Origin: Pseudomonadota bacterium
GTDB lineage: Bacteria > Pseudomonadota > Alphaproteobacteria > Caulobacterales > Caulobacteraceae
DNA: 64,000 bases
Reading direction: 5' to 3'
Assembly (NCBI GenBank): GCA_023456105.1
Contig: JAEYAO010000105.1
Span: 29,195-93,194 of the forward strand
Of the stretch, positions 1 to 7,733 are shown piece after piece. How positions within the stretch are numbered: position 1 is the stretch's first letter; each line of letters starts with the position of its first letter. The notes under the pieces are model-generated. The model saw only the letters and a list, made by a program, of their open reading frames with translations. It had not been told where the DNA came from and ran no database searches. The translations under genes were made by a program, and so were the position numbers.

Positions 1-2
1 AT

Positions 3-1532
3 GACTTCATGAACGACGTCTCGGCCGTGCTGCACGATCCAGCCGGCGCGTCCGGCCTTGATGCCCTCTGGACGGACATCAGCGCACGCACGGCGGACTT
101 CCATACCGAGGAACGGCTGGCCCGCGCCGAGACGCTGGACCGGAGCTTCGCCGGTCAGCTGGACGCCTGCGCCGCCGCGTTCGAACGGCTGGCCCGAAGC
201 GATCTGGCGACGCGCGACCTGACCCTCGCCGGCTTCCGGCGAGCCTTGCGCGCCATGATGACGGTGTTCCCGGTCTATCGCACCTACGGCGTGGGCGACG
301 CGGCGCCGGCGTCCGACGCGGCCGTCCGCGACCGCGTCGTCGAGGCCGCCGTCAAGCTTGTCGCGCCTTCCGACGCCGAGATGATCCGGCAGGTCGCCAG
401 GTGGCTGGCCGGCGAGGGCGGCGGCGACCTGGACCTCAAGGCGGACGCCTTCCGGCGCTTTCAACAGCTGAGCGCGCCGGTCTCGGCCAAGTCGGTCGAG
501 GACACCGCCTTCTATCGATACGGCCGGCTGCTCTCGCGGACCGATGTGGGGTTCGACCCGGCGAGGCTGGGCGCCTCGGCTGGCGACTTCCATGCCGCTG
601 TGCAGGCGCGAACCGCCGATCATTCGCACGCCATGCTGGCCACGGCGACGCACGATCACAAGCGGGGCGAGGATTCGCGGGCGCGTCTGGCGGTCCTGAG
701 CGAACTTCCGGAGCTGTGGGTGGAGGCCGCGCGGCGCTGGCTGGACATTGTTCCTCTGGAAGGCGTGGCGCCCGCCGACGCCTATCAGCTACATCAGGCC
801 ATCGTCGGCGCATGGCCGCTTGATCTGTCGGCGTCCTACCGAGACGGACTGGCGGAGCTGCGCGAGCGGCTGGTGGGATGGTGGCGGAAGGCGTTGCGGG
901 AAGCCAAGCTGCGTTCATCCTGGGCCATGCCGAACGAGGCCTATGAAGAGGCGTGCCGCACCTATCTGGAGCGGATCCTGGCGCCGAACAGCGACTTCCT
1001 GACCGCGGCCGTGCCGTTCATCGAGCGCATCGCTCCCGCCGGCGTGGCCAAGAGCCTGGCGCAGACGCTGCTGAAGCTCACCACGCCCGGCGTGCCGGAT
1101 ATCTACCAGGGGACCGAAGGCTGGGACTTCAGCCTGGTCGACCCGGACAATCGCCGACCTGTGGATTATGCGGTTCGACAGGCCTGGCTAGAGCAAGCGG
1201 GTGACGTCGAGGACTGGCGCCAAGGCGCCGCCAAGGTGTCGCTGATCTCACGGCTGCTGGACGAACGAAAGCGTCGGCCTGATCTGTTCGCCTCGGGAGA
1301 CTACCAGCCGCTCGAACTGGAAGGGGCGCGCGCGGGCGAGGCCCTGGCCTTTGCTCGGGAGCACGACGGCGCGCAACTGCTGGTGGTCTGCGCCACCAGG
1401 GCGTCCCAGGCTTGCGTTGAGGCGGCTGATGCCGCGCCGGGCGCCGCCTGGTGGGGCGACACCCGCGTGGCCGGACGATCGGTCGCGGAGATCACCGGGG
1501 GGCGCGCTGTCGGGTGGCGACTGGCGGGCTGA
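3..1532 (+). CDS. treY: Malto-oligosyltrehalose synthase, C-terminal part (5' end outside window)
   Basis: TreY rearranges the reducing-end alpha-1,4 bond of a malto-oligosaccharide into an alpha,alpha-1,1 bond, the step before TreZ releases trehalose in the cytoplasm. The reading frame is open to the left edge and residues before the first in-frame ATG at 9 already fit the family (DF then MNDVSAVLHDP), so the gene is cut by the window, not started here. About 510 residues remain of a family usually 700-950 long. Visible GH13 features are the conserved ATHDHKRGEDSRAR stretch (near 650-690) and the TPGVPDIYQGTE motif (near 1084-1120). A strong hairpin terminator follows directly. treZ and treX would be expected to the left. 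Confidence 0.93.
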   Translation, partial: DFMNDVSAVLHDPAGASGLDALWTDISARTADFHTEERLARAETLDRSFAGQLDACAAAFERLARSDLATRDLTLAGFRRALRAMMTVFPVYRTYGVGDAAPASDAAVRDRVVEAAVKLVAPSDAEMIRQVARWLAGEGGGDLDLKADAFRRFQQLSAPVSAKSVEDTAFYRYGRLLSRTDVGFDPARLGASAGDFHAAVQARTADHSHAMLATATHDHKRGEDSRARLAVLSELPELWVEAARRWLDIVPLEGVAPADAYQLHQAIVGAWPLDLSASYRDGLAELRERLVGWWRKALREAKLRSSWAMPNEAYEEACRTYLERILAPNSDFLTAAVPFIERIAPAGVAKSLAQTLLKLTTPGVPDIYQGTEGWDFSLVDPDNRRPVDYAVRQAWLEQAGDVEDWRQGAAKVSLISRLLDERKRRPDLFASGDYQPLELEGARAGEALAFAREHDGAQLLVVCATRASQACVEAADAAPGAAWWGDTRVAGRSVAEITGGRAVGWRLAG

Positions 1533-1540
1533 ACGAAGAA

Positions 1541-1563
1541 GGGCGGAGCCGCAGGCTCCGCCC
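1541..1563. terminator. Bidirectional terminator between treY and ugd
   Basis: A perfect 10-bp GC-rich stem (1541-1550 with 1554-1563, loop GCA) sits 9 bases after the treY stop and 10 bases from the stop of the convergent UDP-glucose dehydrogenase gene. A short T-rich stretch follows on the + strand. It probably ends both transcripts. Confidence 0.8.
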
Positions 1564-1573
1564 TTCAATCGTT

Positions 1574-2956
1574 TTACTCGGCCACAGCCCTTTGCAGAGG
1601 CTGCGCCTCGTCCGCATCGACGGATGAGACGGCTCTCCGATGTCGTTCGGCGGACGCGGCCGGACGTCCCAGGGACACATAGTCGATGCCGGCGGCGGTA
1701 ACGTCGCCGGGCCGATAGAGGTTGCGGAAGTCCACCATCAGGCGCCTGCGCATACGTTCGGCCGCACGGCCGAGATCCAGGTCCGCGAAGTCGTCCCACT
1801 CCGTCAGCACGATCGCGACGTCGGTGCCGTCCAGCGCATGATAGGCGTCGCGGCAAAAGATCGCCCCCGGCAGCATGGGAGCGGCCGCTTCCATCGCTTC
1901 CGGATCGAAGGCGCGCACGGTCGCGCCGCGCGCCTGCAGCTCAGGGATCAGCTCCAGCGACGCGGCCTCGCGCATGTCGTCGGTTCCCGCCTTGAAGGCC
2001 AGGCCCAGGACCGCGACCGTCTTGCCCTGAAGGTCGCCGGCGACGGCGGTCACGCGCGCGGCCAGGCAGCGCTTGCGGTCCGCGTTGGCCTCTTCCGCCG
2101 CCTGCACCACGCGCAGGCGCACGCCGGACTGAGCACCGGTGCTGAGCAGCGCCTTTGTGTCCTTGGGGAAGCACGACCCGCCATAGCCGGGGCCGGGCTG
2201 CAGGAAACGTCCGCCGATGCGGGGGTCCAGACCCATGCCCTCCGCGACCTTGAGCGCGTCGGCGCCCACTTCCTCGCACAGGTCGGCCATCTCATTGATG
2301 TAGCTGATCTTGACCGCCAGGAAGGCGTTGGAGGCGTATTTGATCAACTCGGACGTGCGGCGCTCGGTCAGCAGCAGCGGCGCGCCCTGGCGGGTCAGCG
2401 GTTGATAGACGGCCTCCATCACCTCGCGGGCGCGGGGCTCGTCGGCGCCGACGACGATGCGATCCGGCTTCAGGAAGTCGCCGATCGCGCAGCCTTCGCG
2501 CAGGAACTCCGGATTGGACACCACGGCGAAATCCGCGGCCGTGCGACGGCGCCGGATCAGGCCCTCCACCTGGTCGCCGGTGCCGACGGGAACGGTGGAC
2601 TTGGTCACCACGACGGTGAAGCCGCTCAGATGGTCGGCGATCTCCTCGGCGACCGCATGAACGAAGCGCAAATCCGCGTCGCCGTTGGCGCCCGGAGGCG
2701 TGCCGACGGCGATGAACACGGCCTCGACACCGCGCACGCCGTCAGTGATGCGGGTGGAGAAGGTCAGGCGGCCGGCGGTGCGGTTGCGGGCGATCAGTTC
2801 TGGCAGACCTGGCTCGTAGATGGGGCAGCCGCCGTTCTCCAGCAGGGCGATCTTGCCGGCGTCCCGGTCGATGCAGACCACCTCATGGCCGACCTCCGCC
2901 AGGCAGGCGCCGGTGACCAGGCCGACGTAGCCCGTTCCGATGATCCCGATCTTCAT
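1574..2956 (-). CDS. ugd: UDP-glucose 6-dehydrogenase
   Basis: Oxidises UDP-glucose twice with NAD+ to UDP-glucuronate in the cytoplasm, the precursor for UDP-xylose. The 460-residue protein starts MKIGIIGTGYVGLVTG (Rossmann GxGYVG), has the central helix with K206 and N210 (ELIKYASNAF) and the catalytic cysteine C262 in GYGGSCFPKD, so all three domains are present. The C-terminus runs about 25 residues past the usual end. The ATG at 2956 is chosen because it matches the family start and overlaps the upstream stop as ATGA; the open frame to 3199 is only read-through of that gene's region. It is the last gene of the ino1 operon and feeds the UDP-xylose synthase domain encoded at 13156-14196. 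Confidence 0.95.
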   Translation of the reverse strand: MKIGIIGTGYVGLVTGACLAEVGHEVVCIDRDAGKIALLENGGCPIYEPGLPELIARNRTAGRLTFSTRITDGVRGVEAVFIAVGTPPGANGDADLRFVHAVAEEIADHLSGFTVVVTKSTVPVGTGDQVEGLIRRRRTAADFAVVSNPEFLREGCAIGDFLKPDRIVVGADEPRAREVMEAVYQPLTRQGAPLLLTERRTSELIKYASNAFLAVKISYINEMADLCEEVGADALKVAEGMGLDPRIGGRFLQPGPGYGGSCFPKDTKALLSTGAQSGVRLRVVQAAEEANADRKRCLAARVTAVAGDLQGKTVAVLGLAFKAGTDDMREAASLELIPELQARGATVRAFDPEAMEAAAPMLPGAIFCRDAYHALDGTDVAIVLTEWDDFADLDLGRAAERMRRRLMVDFRNLYRPGDVTAAGIDYVSLGRPAASAERHRRAVSSVDADEAQPLQRAVAE

Positions 2957-3888
2957 GCGGCTTCCTCCGAGACTTCGACCGGCAGGGTCGGGGCGGCGCG
3001 ACGTGGCGCATAGCGGCTGACCATGTCGGCGCAGAACTGGGCGTACTCCTCCGCGACCTGCGGAGGGCTGGTGTGGTGGGGCTCGACACCGCGATGCTCG
3101 GGCGTGAAGCAGAAGGTGACCGTCGTGTCGAACGGCGCCAAGGCTTCCATCTGGCGGTCGAACCATTCCAGAGCGCCTTCGCGGAAGCTGTCGGCCCATG
3201 AGATGCCGGTGCGGACGTGACGGACGCCCAAGTCGCGCATGATCCGTACGGCCTCGTCCAGGCGGTGATCATGGTAGTGGAACCATTGGCACAGTCCCAT
3301 GTCGGCGGCGTAGGGCCGATAGGCCTCCAGCGCGGCCTTGGGTGAGCCGTCCTCGCGTAGCAGCCCCATGTGGAAGTGCCGGTAATAGGAGGAGCCCTCG
3401 GCCTCCTTGTGTCGCGTCGTGGCCTCCCACGCCTGGGGCAGGTCGTAGAGGCTGTACCAGAAGATGCGCGGGGCCCGGCCGATCAGCAGGTCGGCGGTCT
3501 TCTTGACGCCCCAGGCCTGCACCTCTTCCGAGCCGAAGGCGGAGACGCCGACCTCGGTGACCCACACGGGCTTGTCGGTCACGGCCTGGATCTCGCCGAC
3601 CTTGGCCGGCCATTCGTCGATGGACCACAGGTTCCAGTCCAGCGGAAAGCCGTGCACGGCGACGACGTCCACCGCCTCCATCACGCCGCGCGCCTCGAGC
3701 CGGCGGATAAAGCCCGGATCGATCGGAGACATGCCGCCCAGCACGCGCGTGACGTCGGGATTGGCCTCCCGGATCGCCTGACCGGCCAGTCGGGTCATGT
3801 TGGCGAACAGGTCCCATTCCGGATCGAGGTTCGGGTCCCAATGCGACTTGTTGTTGGGCTCGTTCCAGATCTTGACGGCTTCGATCAT
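2953..3888 (-). CDS. Glycoside hydrolase of clan A type (beta-xylosidase-like), apparently circularly permuted
   Basis: A 311-residue TIM-barrel glycosidase. The acid/base motif WNEPNN lies at residues 8-13 (E10) and the nucleophile-type motif VTEVGVS around E112. In clan A enzymes the NEP motif follows strand 4, so roughly 100-150 residues should precede it. Here it stands at the N-terminus, and the residues that normally come first (a strand ending HVRTGISW, then TTVTFCFTPEHRG, then a helix ending MVSRYAP) lie at 198-295 in the C-terminal part. Start ATG 3888 overlaps the upstream stop (ATGA); the longer frame to 4059 lies inside the methyltransferase gene. No signal peptide, so a cytosolic role. 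Substrate unknown; xylosides fit the neighbours. It could also be a non-catalytic or transglycosylating protein. Confidence 0.8.
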   Translation of the reverse strand: MIEAVKIWNEPNNKSHWDPNLDPEWDLFANMTRLAGQAIREANPDVTRVLGGMSPIDPGFIRRLEARGVMEAVDVVAVHGFPLDWNLWSIDEWPAKVGEIQAVTDKPVWVTEVGVSAFGSEEVQAWGVKKTADLLIGRAPRIFWYSLYDLPQAWEATTRHKEAEGSSYYRHFHMGLLREDGSPKAALEAYRPYAADMGLCQWFHYHDHRLDEAVRIMRDLGVRHVRTGISWADSFREGALEWFDRQMEALAPFDTTVTFCFTPEHRGVEPHHTSPPQVAEEYAQFCADMVSRYAPRRAAPTLPVEVSEEAA

Positions 3889-4664
3889 CCGGCGAGGTCT
3901 CCAGTCTTGGTCAGGACGTCCTGCGCCGGATAGACGGCGCCGGCTTGGGTCGGCCGTGTCGCACGGCGGCAGAGAAAGACCTCGCTCTCGGGATGGTCGA
4001 GGATCTCGAAGCCCGAACTTCTCAGCATGGCGGCGCTGCACGCCGCGTTCGGCGCCCACCAGTTGGTCCAGTCGTGAGCGTACTCATGCTCGATGAAGTG
4101 CATCTTGGGGTAGCCGGGCTCGTCGAAATGCTGCGTCTCGGCGAAGTCGTAGTCGGCCTGAACCGGATAGGCGGCCTTTGAACCTCGCTGCATCGACTGA
4201 AACAGCAACAGGTCATCCGCCACATGCTCAAAAATCAAGTCGAGCGCCAAAAGCGGATGACGGAGGTGATAAAGCACCCCCATGAAGATCACCAGATCGA
4301 AGCGTTCGCTCAGCGCGGCCAGGTCGTAGACCGACAGCTTTCGAAACTCGATGTCCGCGCCCGTGACCTCGGCCGCGAGCCGCGCCTGATCCAGGTAGCG
4401 GTCGTCGAAATCGACGCCCAGCACCCGCGCCGCGCCACGCCGCTTCATCTCCAGCGAGTAGAAGCCCGCGTTGCAGCCGATGTCGAGCACGCTCTTGCCC
4501 GTCATGTCGGCGGGCAGGGCGTGGGCGAACCGCCGGAACTTGCTGGCGGGATAGCCGGGCAGAAAGTGGTCCGGCGCCGTGCGCACGCCGTTCAGGTCCA
4601 TGTCGTGGAACCAGGGCGAAAGGGCTTCGACCCGGCTGCGGATGTCGTCGGTGGTGAGCTTCAT
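3885..4664 (-). CDS. SAM-dependent methyltransferase (CmoB/DUF1698-like)
   Basis: A 259-residue class I methyltransferase. SAM-binding motif I is VLDIGCNAGFYS (59-70), followed by an acidic loop (GVDFDD) and a motif IV/V region (FMGVLYHLRHP). The N-terminal lead-in and the DIGCNAGFYS form resemble the CmoB group, but the protein is too short for CmoB and sits among sugar genes, so the acceptor is probably a sugar, cyclitol or lipid-linked glycan rather than tRNA. Start ATG 4664 (MKLTTDD) overlaps the stop of the phosphatase gene as ATGA, and its own stop overlaps the glycosidase start in the same way. The substrate is not shown by the sequence. Confidence 0.82.
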   Translation of the reverse strand: MKLTTDDIRSRVEALSPWFHDMDLNGVRTAPDHFLPGYPASKFRRFAHALPADMTGKSVLDIGCNAGFYSLEMKRRGAARVLGVDFDDRYLDQARLAAEVTGADIEFRKLSVYDLAALSERFDLVIFMGVLYHLRHPLLALDLIFEHVADDLLLFQSMQRGSKAAYPVQADYDFAETQHFDEPGYPKMHFIEHEYAHDWTNWWAPNAACSAAMLRSSGFEILDHPESEVFLCRRATRPTQAGAVYPAQDVLTKTGDLAG

Positions 4665-5251
4665 CGAGGCGCCTCGTTCATGGCGTGCAGCTGCAGGCCC
4701 CATGTGTCCGCCGTCAGCGTCGTGATCGAACCGGGAGACACCTCGAACCGATCGTGCGCGCGCATGGACAGCCCCAGGGTCAAGGCCACGACGCTCTTGA
4801 TCACGTCAGCATGGCTGACCGCCACGATCGCCTCCGCGCCGCCTTGCGTCACGTCTTCAAGCCAGCGCGAAAGGCGAAGCTGCACCTTCAGCATCGTCTC
4901 GCCGGAGGGGGCGCGGGCGTGATCGCGGTCCGTGTTCCAACGCCGCCACTCCGGCTGCCGATCCAGGTCGGCGAAAGCGGCGCCGTTCCAGTCGCCGAAG
5001 TCGATCTCGTTCAGGGCCGGTTCCTCGACCAGCGGCGCGGCGCAGGCCCGGGCGATCGGCTCTGCGGTTTGGCGGGTGCGTTCCATGGGGCTGGTGTAGA
5101 CCGTCTCCACATTGCGGCCCGACAGGCGCTCGGCGGCGGCCTCGGCCTGCGCCAGGCCCGCCTGGCCCATCAGCACGCCGGGCGTGCGACCCGACAATCG
5201 GCCGCCCAGTTGATCGTGAACGCCGTGCCGCACGAGATAGATCGTCGTCAC
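4661..5251 (-). CDS. Histidine phosphatase family protein (candidate inositol-phosphate phosphatase)
   Basis: A 196-residue phosphoglycerate-mutase-fold protein with the full active site: R8-H9-G10 (LVRHG), R58/R60 in the [13 protein letters not shown] motif, acid E82 (LNEIDFGDW) and second histidine H147 (AVSHAD). It resembles the actinobacterial MSMEG_4193-type putative phosphomutases in the GRTPGV and FGDWNG stretches. The start is GTG at 5251, overlapping the ino1 stop as GTGA, so translation is coupled to inositol-1-phosphate synthase. No SuhB-type inositol monophosphatase is in the cluster, and this enzyme could take that role; that is inference from position. Phosphomutase activity or another sugar phosphate as substrate is possible. 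Confidence 0.88.
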   Translation of the reverse strand: MTTIYLVRHGVHDQLGGRLSGRTPGVLMGQAGLAQAEAAAERLSGRNVETVYTSPMERTRQTAEPIARACAAPLVEEPALNEIDFGDWNGAAFADLDRQPEWRRWNTDRDHARAPSGETMLKVQLRLSRWLEDVTQGGAEAIVAVSHADVIKSVVALTLGLSMRAHDRFEVSPGSITTLTADTWGLQLHAMNEAPR

Positions 5252-6354
5252 GAGACCAGGCGGGGCGGACGCGGCGCATCGCCGCCTTCGATGAAGCGCT
5301 CGGTGCGCAGCCGCGCCTCCTCATCGGTGAATTGCTCAGGCGGCGACTTCATGAACCAGGCGGAAGGACCGATCAGCGGGCCCGAGACCTTGCGGTCCAT
5401 CGCCAGCTTGGCGCAGCGGATCGCGTCTATGACCACGCCGGCGCTGTTGGGACTGTCCCAGACCTCCAGCTTCAGCTCGATGTTCAGCGGCACGTCGCCG
5501 AAGGTGGTGCCTTCCAGCCGGATGTGGGCCCACTTGCGGTCGGTCAGCCACGGCACGTGGTCGCTGGGGCCGACATGGACGTCGTCCGCCGGCAGGGGGA
5601 ATTCCAGTTGGCTGGTCACCGCCTGGGTCTTGGAGATCTTCTTGGAGTGCAGGCGCTCGCGCTCCAGCATGTTCTTGAAGTCCGCATTGCCGCCGAAGTT
5701 CAGCTGATAGGTGCGGTCCAGCCGCACGCCGCGCTCGCGCATCAGATTGGCCAGCACCCGGTGGACGATGGTGGCGCCGACCTGGCTCTTGATGTCGTCG
5801 CCCACGATCGGCAGGCCGCGTTCTTCGAAGCGGCGTGCCCAGTCCTTGTCCGAGGCGATGAACACGGGAATGCAGTTCACATAGGCGCAGCCGGCCTTGA
5901 GCGCCTGTTCGGCGTAGTATTCCGTCGCCTGCTGCGAACCGACGGGGAGGTACGAGACGAGAACGTCCGTGCGGCTTTCGCGCAGCACCTCGGCCACGTC
6001 GACCGGCGCTTCGTCAGACTCAGGGATGTCGCCGGCCATGTAGAGGCCGACACCGTCCAGCGTGGGACCACGCGAGACGCGGACGCCCGCGCCGTTGGGC
6101 TTGGCGAAGCGGATGGTGTTGTTCGGCTCGGCGAAGATGGCCTCCGACACGTCGCGGCCGACCTTGCCGGCATGAATGTCGAAGGCCGAGGCGATCTCCA
6201 GATCGCCGACATGGTAGCCGCCGAGCTCGACGTGCATCAGACCGGGCGGCGGTTCGTTGCTGGTCGCCGCCGCATAGTGGCTGATGCCCTGCACGAGAGA
6301 CGAGGCGCAATTGCCCACGCCGACCACGCCTACGCGCACCTTGTTTCTGCTCAT
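5248..6354 (-). CDS. ino1: Inositol-3-phosphate synthase (myo-inositol-1-phosphate synthase)
   Basis: Isomerises glucose 6-phosphate to 1L-myo-inositol 1-phosphate with NAD+ in the cytoplasm, the only known de novo entry to inositol. The 368-residue protein is the short prokaryotic (actinobacterial-like) form. Visible are the Rossmann motif [12 protein letters not shown] near residue 10, the [15 protein letters not shown] stretch, [26 protein letters not shown] and the [12 protein letters not shown] catalytic region. ATG 6354 is chosen over 6378 because a good AGGGGG ribosome site lies just upstream of it. First gene of the leftward operon; its promoter must lie in the shared 6355-6620 region. 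De novo inositol synthesis is not usual for alphaproteobacteria, which suggests past transfer. Confidence 0.94.
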   Translation of the reverse strand: MSRNKVRVGVVGVGNCASSLVQGISHYAAATSNEPPPGLMHVELGGYHVGDLEIASAFDIHAGKVGRDVSEAIFAEPNNTIRFAKPNGAGVRVSRGPTLDGVGLYMAGDIPESDEAPVDVAEVLRESRTDVLVSYLPVGSQQATEYYAEQALKAGCAYVNCIPVFIASDKDWARRFEERGLPIVGDDIKSQVGATIVHRVLANLMRERGVRLDRTYQLNFGGNADFKNMLERERLHSKKISKTQAVTSQLEFPLPADDVHVGPSDHVPWLTDRKWAHIRLEGTTFGDVPLNIELKLEVWDSPNSAGVVIDAIRCAKLAMDRKVSGPLIGPSAWFMKSPPEQFTDEEARLRTERFIEGGDAPRPPRLVS

Positions 6355-6620
6355 CACGCCCCCTTCATGTGACCGCACGGCTCAAGGCTCACGGCGCAGC
6401 TTGACGAGGTAAGTAGATGCTGGCCAGATTGGTTCCATCGATCCGCATACAAACGATGCGTTACGGCTGATTGCGCCTGGGCCAAACAGCTTCATCTTCT
6501 TCTGGAACTAAGATGAAGCTGTGCCGTTAAGAGGGTGAAGTCACCAGATTTTCGGGGCGTGCGCAAGGCTAAGGGCCTGCGGGGCGGCTGGCGGCGACGG
6601 TTCTAACTGCGGAGGTCCCT
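6355..6620. promoter_or_regulatory. Divergent control region of the inositol/glycan locus
   Basis: The 266 bases between the start codons of ino1 (leftward) and the epimerase gene (rightward) hold no gene. They carry both ribosome sites (AGGGGG before ino1; GGAGG at 6611-6615 before the TTG at 6621) and a perfect inverted repeat at 6486-6522. The stretch is clearly richer in A and T than the genes beside it. No convincing -35/-10 pair could be fixed by eye. Shared regulation of the two operons is inferred from the geometry. Confidence 0.7.
6486..6522. promoter_or_regulatory. 13-bp perfect inverted repeat, likely operator
   Basis: ACAGCTTCATCTT (6486-6498) is repeated exactly in reverse complement at 6510-6522, with an 11-base centre. 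No T-run follows on either strand, so it does not look like an intrinsic terminator. It lies about 100 bases before the rightward start and 130 before ino1, a position expected for the operator of a dimeric regulator or for a leader hairpin. Confidence 0.65.
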
Positions 6621-7733
6621 TTGGCGGACACAGTTCTCATCACCGGAGGCGCGGGGTTCGTCGGCCGGCATGTCGCCCGGGCCATGCTGGAGCAGGGCCA
6701 CAAGGTGCGCGCGCTCGACAGCCTGATCGAGCAGGTTCACTCCGGCGGTGGACGCCCGGACGATCTTGATCCGGAAGTGGAGCTGATCGTCGGCGACATC
6801 CGCGACGAGGACAAGGTGCGCCAGTCGCTCAAGGGCGTCGACAAGGTGCTGCACTTGGCGGCCGAGGTCGGAGTCGGTCAGAGCATGTACCAGATCGACC
6901 GCTACACCTCGGTCAACGACTACGGCACGGCGGTGCTGTTCCAGCAGCTGATCGACAATCCGGTGAAGCGGGTCGTGGTCGCCTCCTCGATGAGCATCTA
7001 CGGCGAGGGCCTGTATGAGACGCAGGACGGCGAACTGATGCAGGATGTGGTGCGCGGCCCCCGCAACGCCGACGGCACCTGGGATCCCAAGGATGCTCAA
7101 GGGCGCCCGCTGATCCCCGTGATCACGCCGGAGACCAAGCAGCCGGCGCTGAAGAGCGTCTATGCGATCAACAAGTACGTGCAGGAGCGCCTGACCCTGA
7201 CGCTGACGGCGCAGTACGGCATGGAAAGCTGTGCCTTGCGTTTGTGGAACATCTATGGGCCGGGCCAGGCGCTTTCGAACCCCTACACCGGCGTGCTGGC
7301 GATCTTCGCCTCGCGCATCTCGCACGGGCAGCAGCCGATGGTCTTTGAGGACGGGCAGCAGCGCCGCGACTTTGTGCACGTGTCGGACGTGTCCAAGGCT
7401 TTTCTGCTGGCGATGGACAAGCCGGAGGCGAACGGCGAGGTGTTCAACATCGGTTCGGGCGTCGACCGCACGGTTGAGGATGTCGCCAGGCTTCAGGCCG
7501 AATCCATGGGCCGTTCGGACATCCAGCCTCTGATTACCCAGAAGGCGCGGGCCGGCGACATCCGCCACAACATCCCGGATCTGTCCAAAGCGCGTGATCT
7601 GCTCGGCTACGAAGCCACGCAGGATTTCTCCGCGGGGCTTGAGGAGCTGGCGGAGTGGGTGGCTCGTCAGGAATCACAGGACAAGGTGGAAGAGGCGCGG
7701 CGCGAGCTGGAAGCGAGGGGACTGGTCGCCTGA
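6621..7733 (+). CDS. SDR-family nucleotide-sugar epimerase (dTDP-L-rhamnose 4-epimerase-like)
   Basis: A 370-residue extended short-chain dehydrogenase. It has GGAGFVG for NAD binding near residue 9, the SSMSIYGEG serine region, and catalytic Y181-K185 (YAINKY), followed by LRLWNIYGPGQ and the RRDFVHVSDV motif. The long insert around 140-170 and the VGVGQSMYQIDRYT stretch resemble enzymes annotated as dTDP-L-rhamnose 4-epimerase; the actual nucleotide sugar is not proven. The start is TTG at 6621, fixed by GGAGG at 6611-6615 and the lack of an upstream in-frame ATG. First gene of the rightward operon; its stop overlaps the next start as TGATG. Confidence 0.88.
   Translation: MADTVLITGGAGFVGRHVARAMLEQGHKVRALDSLIEQVHSGGGRPDDLDPEVELIVGDIRDEDKVRQSLKGVDKVLHLAAEVGVGQSMYQIDRYTSVNDYGTAVLFQQLIDNPVKRVVVASSMSIYGEGLYETQDGELMQDVVRGPRNADGTWDPKDAQGRPLIPVITPETKQPALKSVYAINKYVQERLTLTLTAQYGMESCALRLWNIYGPGQALSNPYTGVLAIFASRISHGQQPMVFEDGQQRRDFVHVSDVSKAFLLAMDKPEANGEVFNIGSGVDRTVEDVARLQAESMGRSDIQPLITQKARAGDIRHNIPDLSKARDLLGYEATQDFSAGLEELAEWVARQESQDKVEEARRELEARGLVA

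Noticed and set aside
1640..3013. A 457-residue plus-strand open frame opposite ugd
   Set aside because: The opposite frame encodes UDP-glucose dehydrogenase with all active-site residues; this one is low-complexity and begins inside it.
2957..3199. N-terminal extension of UDP-glucose dehydrogenase up to 3199
   Set aside because: The 81 extra residues are unlike any dehydrogenase and overlap the glycosidase gene. MKIGIIGTGYVG at 2956 is the family start with an ATGA overlap.
6401..6430. TTGACG at 6401 as the -35 box of the rightward operon
   Set aside because: No acceptable -10 sequence lies 16-18 bases further on, so the match is probably chance.
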